A DNA stretch of 64,000 nucleotides from Pseudomonas leptonychotis (GCF_004920405.1 NZ_RFLV01000001.1:2108001-2172000); one strand, 5' to 3'. Positions 31,076 through 38,537 are shown, counted from the stretch's first letter. Notes: generated by a model from the sequence alone, not told the origin. Translations and numbers: made by a program.

Positions 31076-31647
31076 GTTTTGAACTCGTGAAGTGGCTGCT
31101 CAGTAGCGCTGATGCTGAGCCAAGGCCAGCGCTGCTGATAGGACGCGGCTTTCTCGGCAAAAAGGCTTTTGTGCGGTGTCAGCGGGTTTGGCGTCAGAGT
31201 TCCCTTATACAAAAGCTCAAGGCCGTTTGGTGCATAGACCTCGTCGGGATTAATGCCTACGCATGTTCCCGGTATCAGAAAGCGGTCGATGCCCTCTTTG
31301 GCACTGCTCAGCGCTGAATAGGAATGGCCAAAATGCGCTTCATACCAAAGGTGAACCCGCGCCTGGTTGGCGACTTCCACGGTTATGCCCAAGTCTGCCA
31401 GCACCGTTTCTACATGGCGCTGTACGGCGCTTTCAGTCGCTTCGCTCAGGTCGGCAGGGTCGAAGTAGAAGAAGTCGTAATCCTTGATCTTGCTCTCCGG
31501 CGGCTCTCCAGAAAGCACATTCCACACCGTCTGAAAAAGGCAGCCGGCGACTAGCCAGCCATCCGTGAGATTCAACGCATCCCAGCGCTCAATGATCTGT
31601 GCGTTATGGCTGTTATGCAGTACGTCGGCGCGAAACTTTGCTTGCAT
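31072..31647 (-). CDS. nucleotidyltransferase-family protein (NTP_transf_6 type)
   Basis: 191 residues, MQAKFRADVLHNSHNAQIIERWDAL, then WLVAGCLFQTVWNVL (~31-45) and SKIKDYDFFYFDP (~53-65, DYDxxYxD metal-binding acidic motif), later ARVHLWYEAHFG. This matches the NTP_transf_6 family of uncharacterised nucleotidyltransferase-like proteins. Substrate unknown. Upstream partner of the membrane protein gene. Confidence 0.75.
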   Translation of the reverse strand: MQAKFRADVLHNSHNAQIIERWDALNLTDGWLVAGCLFQTVWNVLSGEPPESKIKDYDFFYFDPADLSEATESAVQRHVETVLADLGITVEVANQARVHLWYEAHFGHSYSALSSAKEGIDRFLIPGTCVGINPDEVYAPNGLELLYKGTLTPNPLTPHKSLFAEKAASYQQRWPWLSISATEQPLHEFKT

Positions 31648-31649
31648 GG

Positions 31650-31694
31650 TGGCCTACACAAAAGACGGCAGATTTATTTTGGGGTTGTTATGCC
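31650..31694 (-). repeat. possible degenerate attC site
   Basis: About 45 bp from GGCCTAC to GTTATGCC, ending directly at the stop codon of the cupin gene. Same placement as the better attC sites but weak sequence; may mark the left end of the cassette array. Confidence 0.35.
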
Positions 31695-32000
31695 TCACAC
31701 AAACCAGAATTCAACCTCATCGGTCTCGACCTCAAAGAGAGCCGAGTGCTCAACATTTGCCGGTACGTGATACCACTCGCCGACGCCAACCCTGATCGTT
31801 TGGTTATTCATGCTCAGGATCAATTCGCCGCGGGTAATCACGCCATGGTTATCGGTGTCATGGCTGTGCGGCGGGATGGATGTGCCAGGGGGGTAGGAGG
31901 CAAATAGGACGGTGCTGTCTTTTGCCTCAAGCTTATAGGCGTCAAAGCGGCCGTCGAATAAGGGCAGCTGCTTGATTCTGTTTGGGTATTGACCAGGCAT
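31695..32000 (-). CDS. cupin-domain protein (gene cassette)
   Basis: 101-residue single cupin. Motif 1 appears as PPGTSIPPHSHDTDNHGVITRG (His-x-His with Asp/His) and motif 2 as VGEWYHVPANVEHSALF, so a metal site is likely. Typical of small metal-binding cupins with unknown substrate. A well-formed attC-like site lies just upstream, consistent with a mobile cassette. Confidence 0.8.
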   Translation of the reverse strand: MPGQYPNRIKQLPLFDGRFDAYKLEAKDSTVLFASYPPGTSIPPHSHDTDNHGVITRGELILSMNNQTIRVGVGEWYHVPANVEHSALFEVETDEVEFWFV

Positions 32001-32031
32001 ATGAGCTTTCTTCCTTGTAGTTCATTATGGT

Positions 32032-32104
32032 TTTTAATGTTTGGTTAAGGGTGTTTTAACCCGTCCCTGTGAGCGCAGTGAATGGTTTGAGTCAGTTGTT
32101 AGGC
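32032..32104 (-). repeat. attC-like recombination site
   Basis: Reads TTTTAATGTTTGGTTAAGGG ... GTTTGAGTCAGTTGTTAGGC; right end GTTAGGC is canonical and contains the stop codon of the next gene; left core is degenerate (TTTTAAT). Internal GTGAGCGCAGTGAA matches the other long sites. Confidence 0.75.
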
Positions 32105-32389
32105 GCTGTAATAGTTGCCTTTTGGTGGTGAGCCAAAAAGACTCATAGCAGATAGCATTTCTTCTTTTGGAAAATTAGCAATTGATTGCATGTGGCACTC
32201 AATAGATTCCCATTTTTCGATGACAATAAAGCAGTTGTCAGAATCTTTCTGTTTTAATACTTCACATGAAATGCAGCCTTTAGAGTTCGAAATATAAGGA
32301 ATAAGTGAGAGTAGAAAATTATATAGCTCATCTGACTTCCCGTCGGCAGATTGGAATTCATTGATTCGAGTAATTTCCATGTTTTTCAT
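32099..32389 (-). CDS. antibiotic biosynthesis monooxygenase (ABM)-like protein (gene cassette)
   Basis: About 96 residues from MKNMEITRINEFQSADGKSD; a longer open frame enters the attC site and is rejected. IPYISNSKGCISCEVLKQKD and FIVIEKWESIECHMQSI follow the ABM ferredoxin-like pattern (substrate cavity and W/E-W-x-S). AT-rich. Begins six bases from one attC and its TAA stop lies in the core of the next, so the cassette is almost all coding. Function unknown. Confidence 0.75.
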   Translation of the reverse strand: MKNMEITRINEFQSADGKSDELYNFLLSLIPYISNSKGCISCEVLKQKDSDNCFIVIEKWESIECHMQSIANFPKEEMLSAMSLFGSPPKGNYYSA

Positions 32390-32394
32390 AAGAC

Positions 32395-32469
32395 GCCTAA
32401 TGTTTGGGTGAAGGTCGGCTTTATCCGGCTCCATAAAGTGAGACGAACGGTGCTAAGCAATTGTTATGT
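32395..32469 (-). repeat. attC-like recombination site
   Basis: 75 bp, GCCTAATGTTTGGGTGAAGG ... GTTATGT; lies between the ABM gene and the next membrane protein gene, immediately before the ABM start. Confidence 0.7.
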
Positions 32470-32481
32470 GTTGGTACGCGA

Positions 32482-32763
32482 CTAAGTGGAACCAACAAGC
32501 TTGGCGATTACTATGCCGAGTGTCAAAAGTGAGAGAAATCCGGTCATGGATACTAAAAAAATGGTTAGGTGGGTGGCGTTATCGCGCTCAGAAATAGGTG
32601 TTCTTGGTAGTTTTCCGATAGTGATGAGGCGGCATACAGGCCAGCCTATATACCAAGAGATTTCCTCGAAGCAGAACTCCCAAATTAACCAAATGAGAGA
32701 TCTGACCACAAGTCCAATGATACGTAGTAATCCCTTCAACGCACCTTCAGCTAGATCTTCCAA
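32482..32763 (-). CDS. hypothetical membrane protein (gene cassette)
   Basis: 93 residues: an amphipathic N-terminus, a hydrophobic segment at ~12-30 (LLRIIGLVVRSLIWLIWEF), the motif SWYIGWPVCRLITIGKLPR, and a C-terminal membrane helix (~68-90). A family of unknown function seen in various gammaproteobacteria, as I recall. Flanked by attC sites on both sides. Confidence 0.6.
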   Translation of the reverse strand: MEDLAEGALKGLLRIIGLVVRSLIWLIWEFCFEEISWYIGWPVCRLITIGKLPRTPISERDNATHLTIFLVSMTGFLSLLTLGIVIAKLVGST

Positions 32764-32782
32764 GTACCTTACTCCTCAAGAC

Positions 32783-32849
32783 ACATAACATTCGGGTAGG
32801 GGCGGGCCTTAGCCCGTCCCGGCGAGCGGTTTGAATCAATATGTTAGCT
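32783..32849 (-). repeat. attC-like recombination site
   Basis: 67 bp, ACATAACATTCGGGTAGGGG ... ATATGTTAGCT with internal GGCGGGCCTTAGCCCGTCCC hairpin. The stop codon of the following decayed cassette gene overlaps its right edge. Confidence 0.8.
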
Positions 32850-32999
32850 TACGTGAACACATTACTGATTTCGGTTTTGAGTAGTTCGTTAGCGCGGCTT
32901 TCAATGAGTGCGCCGTGTGCAGCTATAACGGCGTCAATGTCTAGCGCTAAAAGAGCTTCAAAATCAGTTTTAAGTGTTTACCCCTTTGGTGTTACGCAT
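32849..32999 (-). pseudogene. decayed gene-cassette ORF
   Basis: A C-terminal frame of 42 residues (...ALLALDIDAVIAAHGALI... ending NVFT) stops exactly at the attC edge, as real cassette genes do. Upstream the same frame is closed by TAA, and an ATG (MRNTKGVNT) is in another frame, so a one-base shift near 32975 separates them. Not recognised; too short to be complete. Interpreted as a remnant of a larger gene. Confidence 0.5.
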
Positions 33000-33045
33000 T
33001 TCAACCAAGGGCCTCTAGTATTTATACATTATTCGTCCTTGAATA

Positions 33046-33090
33046 AATTAACGATCAATCTAGGGCGCCGACTTGCATCACGTGTTAGGC
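33046..33090 (-). repeat. short attC-like site
   Basis: 45 bp, AATTAAC ... GTTAGGC, much shorter than the ~70 bp sites; right core supplies the stop codon of the MAPEG gene. Confidence 0.5.
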
Positions 33091-33495
33091 AGTTTTAATC
33101 GATTGGAAGGTAAGAACTGCGACAGTCCACAGTCCGAGAGTGGCAAGGAAGTTTATTGTGAAAACTAACCCGCGCAATCGTACGTTTGTGGTGAGTATCT
33201 GTACGCAGCTGTGAGCCACCCGCCCTGCAATGAAAATCCATGCAAGCCAGGTAGCAGCGTTTAAGGCTGATGGGCTATGAATTAACAGAAGACACGCCGC
33301 ATAGAAAAATACAGGCCACTCGAACTGGTTTGAAAGATTCGCACTAATGCGTGGCTCTACAGCTGCCCAAGGGTTGGTTCCATCTGGGTTTTTGTATATG
33401 CCCCACACCTTAGGGGCGCGTGCAATAGTTAATAGCACGTAGAGAAAAGAGGTGAGTGCTATATGAGCTGCCATAGGAATTATGAGTGAGTTCAA
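33085..33495 (-). CDS. MAPEG-family membrane protein (gene cassette)
   Basis: 136 residues with four membrane helices. The MAPEG signature NLSNQFEWPVFFYAACLLL (~53-71) and PRISANLSNQFE preceding it are clear, as is IAGRVAHSCVQI (~90). Eukaryotic relatives use glutathione on eicosanoids or xenobiotics; bacterial roles are unknown. The final residues SIKTA and the stop are encoded into the attC core. Confidence 0.85.
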   Translation of the reverse strand: MNSLIIPMAAHIALTSFLYVLLTIARAPKVWGIYKNPDGTNPWAAVEPRISANLSNQFEWPVFFYAACLLLIHSPSALNAATWLAWIFIAGRVAHSCVQILTTNVRLRGLVFTINFLATLGLWTVAVLTFQSIKTA

Positions 33496-33533
33496 TGTGT
33501 GTGGTCCTCCGTGACGACGATTTTAGATCGGCA

Positions 33534-33577
33534 GCCTAATGCCTAAGGTAAACATCCGCTTGGCTGATCAATTAGAC
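33534..33577 (-). repeat. short attC-like site
   Basis: 44 bp, GCCTAATGCCTAAGG ... CAATTAGAC between the MAPEG start and the HD-gene stop; the stop codon lies in the ATTAGAC core. Confidence 0.5.
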
Positions 33578-34177
33578 AGTTGCCATCAGGTTGATGCGCG
33601 CCTGTGTTTCATTACGTTCTCTGAAGTAGCTCGTGCTGTAAATATTTGAGCGCGCCAAGAATGACTTGAGCACGCTCCTGCGCTTCATGTTGTACACGAA
33701 GCCTGGAACCCAACTGTACTCGGCACGCACTTGCCGGTCGTACTCAGCGAAGCGCTCAGGCGTCGCGCCTAGAATTGAAAGGTCGATGTCAACGAGCAGT
33801 TGTTCATCACTGCGCGTTGGCGTCACATCATGCTTAGTTGCCATGATCAGCTGCTCGACGCGCCGCTGGGTTGCCTCGCTGGCATTGCTCGTGAGGAGCG
33901 CTCGGACAGCCCAGTCGGCGCTTAGGCGCTCATTCGATTTACCGCGGACGTCGTAAATTGCATCGTGAAACCACAATGCAATTTCGACCTCTCCTGGCTG
34001 CTCCGCAAGATGCCGCGCTTGATCGAAGTGCGCGAGGCATTCGGCCAAGTGCTGCTGGGAGTGGTAATGACGCTGGGGCTCGTTGTACGCGGCAAGCAGC
34101 GCCTCGAATAGGTCGGGTTGCTGCTTCAGGCCAAGGTTGGACCACGCCTGTGGCCATGATTTCTCGAAGATGCTCAT
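33572..34177 (-). CDS. HD-domain protein (gene cassette)
   Basis: 201 residues. The HD phosphohydrolase pattern is visible: RHYHSQQHLAECL (~36), LWFHDAIYDVRG (His-Asp, ~68-79), LIMATKHD (~110) and DIDLSILG (final Asp, ~130). Resembles the conserved 'N-methyl-D-aspartate receptor NMDAR2C subunit'-misnamed HD family. Likely a metal-dependent phosphohydrolase with unknown substrate. Stop codon inside the neighbouring attC core. Confidence 0.8.
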   Translation of the reverse strand: MSIFEKSWPQAWSNLGLKQQPDLFEALLAAYNEPQRHYHSQQHLAECLAHFDQARHLAEQPGEVEIALWFHDAIYDVRGKSNERLSADWAVRALLTSNASEATQRRVEQLIMATKHDVTPTRSDEQLLVDIDLSILGATPERFAEYDRQVRAEYSWVPGFVYNMKRRSVLKSFLARSNIYSTSYFRERNETQARINLMATV

Positions 34178-34184
34178 TTGAGTG

Positions 34185-34230
34185 GCCTGACTGTCCGGCT
34201 GAACGATTGGTTAGGCGTCACTTGTTAGGG
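34185..34230 (-). repeat. short attC-like site
   Basis: 46 bp, GCCTGACTGTCC ... CACTTGTTAGGG; the DUF302 gene stop lies in GTTAGGG. Confidence 0.5.
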
Positions 34231-34677
34231 CGCTACGGCTGCCGCAGCAAGCCCAGCCAAAGCCTTGCGAAGGCTCTCTACCACTGGGCATTTGGACACC
34301 CCGTGTCGTTGCGCCAAATACGCAGGGTCGTTGTAACCCAGCCAAACCTGCGATGACGCGTCCTCCCACACCAATGCCTTCAGTGGCAGATCGATTCCCA
34401 CTGACTGTGCGCACTCCATAAATGGCGTGCCGCCTTGAGGGTTACCGAAAATAAGCACTTCGGTCGGACGCAGCGCGGTGCCGATTTTTGCGGCACCCGC
34501 AGCGTGGTCAATACGAGCAAATACGTTCAGCCCCTTGTCTTTGACGACGGCCTCGAATTTATCCATGGTTGCCTTTGCGCCGAGCGGGCTCTTGACTGCA
34601 ATAAGGCCATCCGCCGCGTGGGAAACCGTGAGAGCGACAAGGAGAACTAGCGCGAGAAGATATTTGACGGACTTCAT
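34225..34677 (-). CDS. exported DUF302 protein (gene cassette)
   Basis: 150 residues: signal peptide MKSVKYLLALVLLVALTVSHA, then a DUF302 domain (FEAVVKDKGLNVFARIDHAAGA, ~41-62; LIFGNPQGGTPFMECAQSVGIDLPLKALVWED). Short C-terminal extension with Ala-rich tail. DUF302 proteins are periplasmic or cytosolic and of unknown function. Preceded by a 72-bp attC. Confidence 0.85.
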   Translation of the reverse strand: MKSVKYLLALVLLVALTVSHAADGLIAVKSPLGAKATMDKFEAVVKDKGLNVFARIDHAAGAAKIGTALRPTEVLIFGNPQGGTPFMECAQSVGIDLPLKALVWEDASSQVWLGYNDPAYLAQRHGVSKCPVVESLRKALAGLAAAAVAP

Positions 34678-34717
34678 TGATGATTCCTCAGCGGTGAATA
34701 AGCGGCGATGGTATGAG

Positions 34718-34789
34718 GCCTAACGCTTGGTTAAGGAGCGGACTTTAGCCAATTCTAATGAAGCGAACGATTTGAACCACTTGTTAGGC
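34718..34789 (-). repeat. attC recombination site (canonical)
   Basis: 72 bp bounded by GCCTAAC and GTTAGGC, with GGTTAAGGAGCGGACTTTAG and GAAGCGAACGATTTGAACCA inside. Best-preserved site type of the array, matching the Pseudomonas chromosomal-integron attC style as I know it. Confidence 0.85.
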
Positions 34790-34834
34790 TTACGAAGGCA
34801 GCGTACGCAAATGCTCAGCGGCGTTGGCATGGAT

Positions 34835-35731
34835 TCATAAGGCTAACGACTGCACTGCTTCCGCAAAGGCATGGGGAGCCTCCTGGGGGAGGTTATGGCC
34901 AACGGAGGGGATGACTCGCCTCTCGTAGGTGGAAGTAAAAAAGGAACGGTCACATTCAGAGATGGATGGCGGCGTGACAGTATCAGCAGCCCCGTGAAGC
35001 GTTATTGTGGGTATTGAAATTGACGGGATGGTTGCGAGTTTGGCTTCCGTCACGTCGAGTAACGGATCGCCTGGAGTCAAACCGAATCGATGCCGGTAAG
35101 AGTGGATAACGACTTCCACGAAGTCTGGGTTATCAAAAGAAGCTGCGGTGCGAGCAAATGTTGCCGAATCGAAGTTCCAATTCGGAGACCAGGTATTCCA
35201 TAGCTTTTCGCATAGTTCACGCCGATAGGTTGTAAGGCCGGCCCGACCGCGCTCGCCATGAAAGTAGTACTGATACCAATACTGACTTTCGGTCTCCGGG
35301 GGCAGAGGCTCCCCAGATTTGGCAATGTTCTGAATGCTGTAACCATCCGAAACTAGACCCTTAACCCTCTCAGGCCAGAGCGCCGATGCAATACAGGCTA
35401 TCCGCCCACCCCAATCGAACCCAGCAAGAACAGCAGAGGAAATACCGACTGCATTCATCAATGCGATGAGGTCGTGGGCGAGGGCCGCCTGTTGCCCCGA
35501 TCTGGGCGTTTCTGGGTTCAAAAATCGAGTGTCTCCAAAGCCTCTAAGGTACGGAGTGATGACCCGGCAACCCTTGGCTACCAAAAGGGAGGTGGTCTCG
35601 TCGAATGCATGAACGTCGTACGGAAACCCATGAAGCAGCAGAACAGGTTTGCCGCTGGGTGACCCACTCTCTAAGTAGGCTACTTTGAGAACACCCGCCT
35701 CTACCGCCTTCAACTCGAATTGCGCGTTCAT
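34835..35731 (-). CDS. epoxide hydrolase/haloalkane dehalogenase-like alpha/beta hydrolase (gene cassette)
   Basis: 298 residues from MNAQFELKAVEAGVLKVAYLE (second of two adjacent ATGs, better spaced from GGAG). Oxyanion loop LLHGFPYDVHAFDE (~33), nucleophile elbow AGFDWGGRIA where Asp replaces Ser (~109), and His in PSVGHNLPQEAP (~280). Asp nucleophile suggests epoxide hydrolase or dehalogenase chemistry. Flanked by two canonical attC sites. Confidence 0.82.
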   Translation of the reverse strand: MNAQFELKAVEAGVLKVAYLESGSPSGKPVLLLHGFPYDVHAFDETTSLLVAKGCRVITPYLRGFGDTRFLNPETPRSGQQAALAHDLIALMNAVGISSAVLAGFDWGGRIACIASALWPERVKGLVSDGYSIQNIAKSGEPLPPETESQYWYQYYFHGERGRAGLTTYRRELCEKLWNTWSPNWNFDSATFARTAASFDNPDFVEVVIHSYRHRFGLTPGDPLLDVTEAKLATIPSISIPTITLHGAADTVTPPSISECDRSFFTSTYERRVIPSVGHNLPQEAPHAFAEAVQSLAL

Positions 35732-35756
35732 CATTTCTCCAGTAGGAGTACGTAAT

Positions 35757-35832
35757 GCCTAGCGTTTGGTTAAGGGGCGGGCTTTAGCCCTTCCCAGTGA
35801 GCGCAGCGAACGATTTGAACCACTTGTTAGGC
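35757..35832 (-). repeat. attC recombination site (canonical)
   Basis: 76 bp, GCCTAGCGTTTGGTTAAGGG ... GAACCACTTGTTAGGC with internal GGGCTTTAGCCC hairpin; stop codon of the next membrane protein gene overlaps GTTAGGC. Confidence 0.85.
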
Positions 35833-36150
35833 ATGTAGCCACTCGCCAATGGCTGTTGACAGAAATGGCTCAACAACCCTCGTTACATAAATATATAAAG
35901 CTATTTTGCAGCATAAGATAAGCCACCCTGCAAAAGGGTAACGGCTTCTTGCTTGCCAGCGGTCTAGTGCTTCGGGGGTTGCACTTACAAGTAGCCAGAT
36001 AGTCGGGAAAACAACAAAAGTCGAAGTAATAAAACTTTCAATGGTGGCTGGCTTGACGACAAACATAGCCAATAGAAAGCAGCCCAAAATAATCCACATA
36101 CTCGTATAACTGCGTTTAGTAAATGGTATGTCGAGTGGTAGCTTCTTCAC
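35827..36150 (-). CDS. hypothetical membrane protein (gene cassette)
   Basis: 107 residues, three hydrophobic helices (~18-36, 43-58, 75-94), basic N-terminus MKKLPLDIPFTKRSYTS. Not recognised. It starts eight bases from one attC and stops within the other, a textbook compact cassette layout. Confidence 0.6.
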   Translation of the reverse strand: MKKLPLDIPFTKRSYTSMWIILGCFLLAMFVVKPATIESFITSTFVVFPTIWLLVSATPEALDRWQARSRYPFAGWLILCCKIALYIYVTRVVEPFLSTAIGEWLHA

Positions 36151-36157
36151 AGTAGAG

Positions 36158-36235
36158 GCCTAACGCAGAGCTTTGCGGCAATTTTGTAGCCGCGAAGCGG
36201 TGGAGAAATTGTCCGGCAAGAGCGACTTGTTATCC
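36158..36235 (-). repeat. attC-like site of a different subtype
   Basis: 78 bp, GCCTAACGCAGAGCTTTGCG ... CGACTTGTTATCC; internal TTTGCGGC / GCCGCGAAGCGG differs from the GGTTAAGGGGCGGGC type, suggesting a cassette of separate origin. Confidence 0.7.
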
Positions 36236-36245
36236 GGCTGAGCCA

Positions 36246-36341
36246 TCAAATAGATTCCATCACTTGATTGTGCTTTTGGACATTCGCAGCGGCTTTACCC
36301 CAATCGGACGACTTGAAATAGTTGGGATCAGAAATGTTCAT
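36246..36341 (-). pseudogene. 31-residue ORF remnant with palindromic start region
   Basis: Starts MNISDPNYFKSSDW, ends HNQVMESI. Coding-like composition but too short and in a frame closed just upstream. Its start overlaps an imperfect palindrome GGGGTCAGA ... TCTGATCCC (36325-36351). Probably the 3' remnant of a larger gene; unrecognised. Confidence 0.35.
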
Positions 36342-36707
36342 CTGACCCCGTTTTCTGTTTCAACCATGATTGATCGCCAATCCCTAGCTCTTGCACTACC
36401 CCTCCCAGAACACGGCCGCCTATTAGCTTTAAGGTATGGCTATCAGCGTGATACTCATAGGTACCCGGCTCAAGTTGCGCTACCCCCTGCAGCAACATCC
36501 TCAGGTGCAGGGGTATAACGCACCGGCTGAAGGAGTTGCTCTTTTCTGGTCTGGCCCTGTTACTCCTTGGGCCGACCAAATCAATTGAGACACAGCACTT
36601 ATAGGTAGCGGTGCATTCGTGAAGTCCCTCACACTGCGCCGAGCCTCAATACAGTTAACCAACGACTCAGGGTCTTTAAGTTCTGGGACAGGTAGCTGTA
36701 AGATCAT
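36328..36707 (-). pseudogene. SagB-type nitroreductase/dehydrogenase fragment, frameshifted and truncated
   Basis: Frame 1 from MILQLPVPELKDPESLVNCIEARRSVRDF contains the flavin-binding RRSxRxF opening, LIWSAQGVTG and ATPSAGALYP. It then shifts near 36510 to a second frame with GVAQLEPGTYEYHADSHTLKL. In intact SagB-like dehydrogenases these parts are joined through about ten residues and followed by ~90 more with the second FMN site; both are missing here. An AGGGGG site precedes the start. So a dead gene. Confidence 0.75.
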
Positions 36708-36735
36708 GCGCTTACCCCCTATGCATAACATTTAT

Positions 36736-37578
36736 TTATAGTGCAACCGGCTCATCACGCATTCTTTCCCAGGTTTGCACCAAAAACTTCTTGGTTGGTC
36801 CCCAGCGGTAACCCCCCAGCGCGCCACTCTGCTGAATAACCCGGTGGCAGGGAATTAGTAAAGCAACTGGATTTGCTCCAATGGCATTACCAACTGCTCT
36901 TGCAGATTTGGGGGCGCCGATTGATTTGGCAACTTCGGCATAGCTGGCCACAGCGCCCGTTGGTATTTTCAGCAGCGCGCGCCACACAGCGATTTGAAAA
37001 TTGGTTCCTGCCACATGGAGCGATAGCGGACCATGCTTAGAAGCTGTGCCACTGCAAAAAAAGGCATCAATAGCATGGCGCGTAGATGCCAGGCTTTCTC
37101 TGATCGAACTGAGCGGCCAAGCGTTATGCAGGTTATATAGCAACTCTTCCATGCTGTTGAATTCCATGAACTCTGCCCGGCAAACACCACGCTGGGTTAC
37201 CGCAACAAACATAGGTCCCAGCGGAGTAGCGTGTACACCGTACTCGATATGAACCTGCTTACCTCGACTTTTATACTCGCCTGGTGTGACAGCCTCCAGT
37301 TGCACAAAGTGATCATGCAACCTTGAACTGCCGCTTAACCCAAGCTCATGTGAGACATCAAGCAAGGAACGAGAATTCTCCAGCAGCACTTTGCCCCGTT
37401 CCAATGTCAGGACCTGTAAAAAGCGCTTCGGCGTAGTACCCGCCCACCTACAAAACAGCCTTTGAAAGTGATACGGACTCAGATGCACGTGGGCGGCTAT
37501 CTCTTCAAGGCTGGGCTGATCAGTTGCCCGATCAACCAAATAGGCCATAGCGCTTGCGATTCGGTCATAGTCTGACAT
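36736..37578 (-). CDS. AraC-type regulator fused to O6-methylguanine-DNA methyltransferase
   Basis: 280 residues from MSDYDRIASAMAYLVDR, chosen because AGAGG precedes it. Residues ~1-105 are an AraC DNA-binding domain (LEEIAAHVHLSPYHFQRLF); ~170-280 are the methyltransferase with the active site IPCHRVI and AVGNAIGANP. Unlike E. coli Ada there is no N-terminal zinc-Cys methyl-phosphotriester domain. Likely a DNA alkylation repair enzyme that may self-regulate. Its start overlaps the end of the SDR gene, giving a two-gene unit within the cassette region. Confidence 0.85.
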   Translation of the reverse strand: MSDYDRIASAMAYLVDRATDQPSLEEIAAHVHLSPYHFQRLFCRWAGTTPKRFLQVLTLERGKVLLENSRSLLDVSHELGLSGSSRLHDHFVQLEAVTPGEYKSRGKQVHIEYGVHATPLGPMFVAVTQRGVCRAEFMEFNSMEELLYNLHNAWPLSSIRESLASTRHAIDAFFCSGTASKHGPLSLHVAGTNFQIAVWRALLKIPTGAVASYAEVAKSIGAPKSARAVGNAIGANPVALLIPCHRVIQQSGALGGYRWGPTKKFLVQTWERMRDEPVAL

Positions 37579-37588
37579 GGCGCGCCTC

Positions 37589-38353
37589 TCAGACACGATT
37601 TATGGATACACCGCCATCTACCAACATCGCAGAACCAGTTGTGAAACTGGAGGCATCGGATGCTAAGTACAGTGCGGATTGAGCAATTTCATCTGGTGTT
37701 GCCATACGCTTGAGAGCATGCAGGTTATGCACAAACGCCAATGCTTCTGGCGTATTGGCAAATTCACGTCCCGCTGGTGTATCAGTACCACCGGGTAGAA
37801 GGGCATTGACCCGGATATTCTGAGGCCCATGCTCTGACGCAAGCACTTGAGTCAACCCAATAAGACCCGCCTTACTGGCTGCGTAGGCAGCCATGCCTGG
37901 CATACCCACGGTGTAACCAACGAAGGTAGAGGTGAAAATTAACGAACCTCCTTTTCGGGCAGCCATGGCGGGCAGCTGGTACTTTGCGCCCAAAAATGCG
38001 CTGGTTAAGTTGGTCGCAATAACTTGATTCCAGTCCGTTTGCGACATCTCTGGGACAGGGCCCATAGCACCCAGGATAGCCGCATTGTTGAAAGCGATAT
38101 CCAATCCGCCAAAGTGACTTACCGCCTTATCTACCAAAGCTTTGGCAAAAGTTTCTTCGCCAACATCACCGGCTAGTGCCAGTGCCTGCCCGCCTTCCCT
38201 GTTGATTAAGTCTACAAGGTCATCAAGCTCCTTCTGTCGCCTTGCAGCCACCACGACGGCAGCACCTTCTCTCGCAAAAAGCTTCGCGGCTGCGAAGCCA
38301 ATCCCGGTGCTGGCGCCGGTAACAATAGCGACTTTGTTGGCAAGTATGGTCAT
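37589..38353 (-). CDS. short-chain dehydrogenase/reductase (SDR)
   Basis: 254-residue classical SDR: TGASTGIG (~12-19), NNAA (~88), catalytic Ser/Tyr/Lys in AYAASKAGLIG (~155) and C-terminal TGSAMLVDGG. All active-site residues present. ATG start nine bases after GGAG. A ~110-bp leader separates it from the attC upstream, enough for its own promoter. Operon with the AraC-MGMT gene; substrate unknown. Confidence 0.85.
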   Translation of the reverse strand: MTILANKVAIVTGASTGIGFAAAKLFAREGAAVVVAARRQKELDDLVDLINREGGQALALAGDVGEETFAKALVDKAVSHFGGLDIAFNNAAILGAMGPVPEMSQTDWNQVIATNLTSAFLGAKYQLPAMAARKGGSLIFTSTFVGYTVGMPGMAAYAASKAGLIGLTQVLASEHGPQNIRVNALLPGGTDTPAGREFANTPEALAFVHNLHALKRMATPDEIAQSALYLASDASSFTTGSAMLVDGGVSINRV

Positions 38354-38465
38354 CAATAATTTCTCCTAGCTCTGCTCACTATAAAAGGGCATATGCCCGA
38401 ACAGAGGCAATATTAGGAGGACAAACGACTGCTGCCGACCCGAATCTTGCTGTACTTCAATTGCG

Positions 38466-38537
38466 CTATAACGTTTGGTTAAGGGGCGGGCTTTAGCCCG
38501 CTCCAGTGAAGCGAACGAGTTGAACCATTTGCTAGGG
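38466..38537 (-). repeat. attC recombination site
   Basis: 72 bp, CTATAACGTTTGGTTAAGGG ... GAACCATTTGCTAGGG; the lipoprotein gene's stop codon is the CTA of the GCTAGGG core. Rightmost recognisable site. Confidence 0.8.

Noticed and set aside
32841-33098. 85-codon plus-strand ORF in the cassette array
   Set aside because: It starts inside an attC site and the opposite strand carries a better remnant ending at the attC edge.
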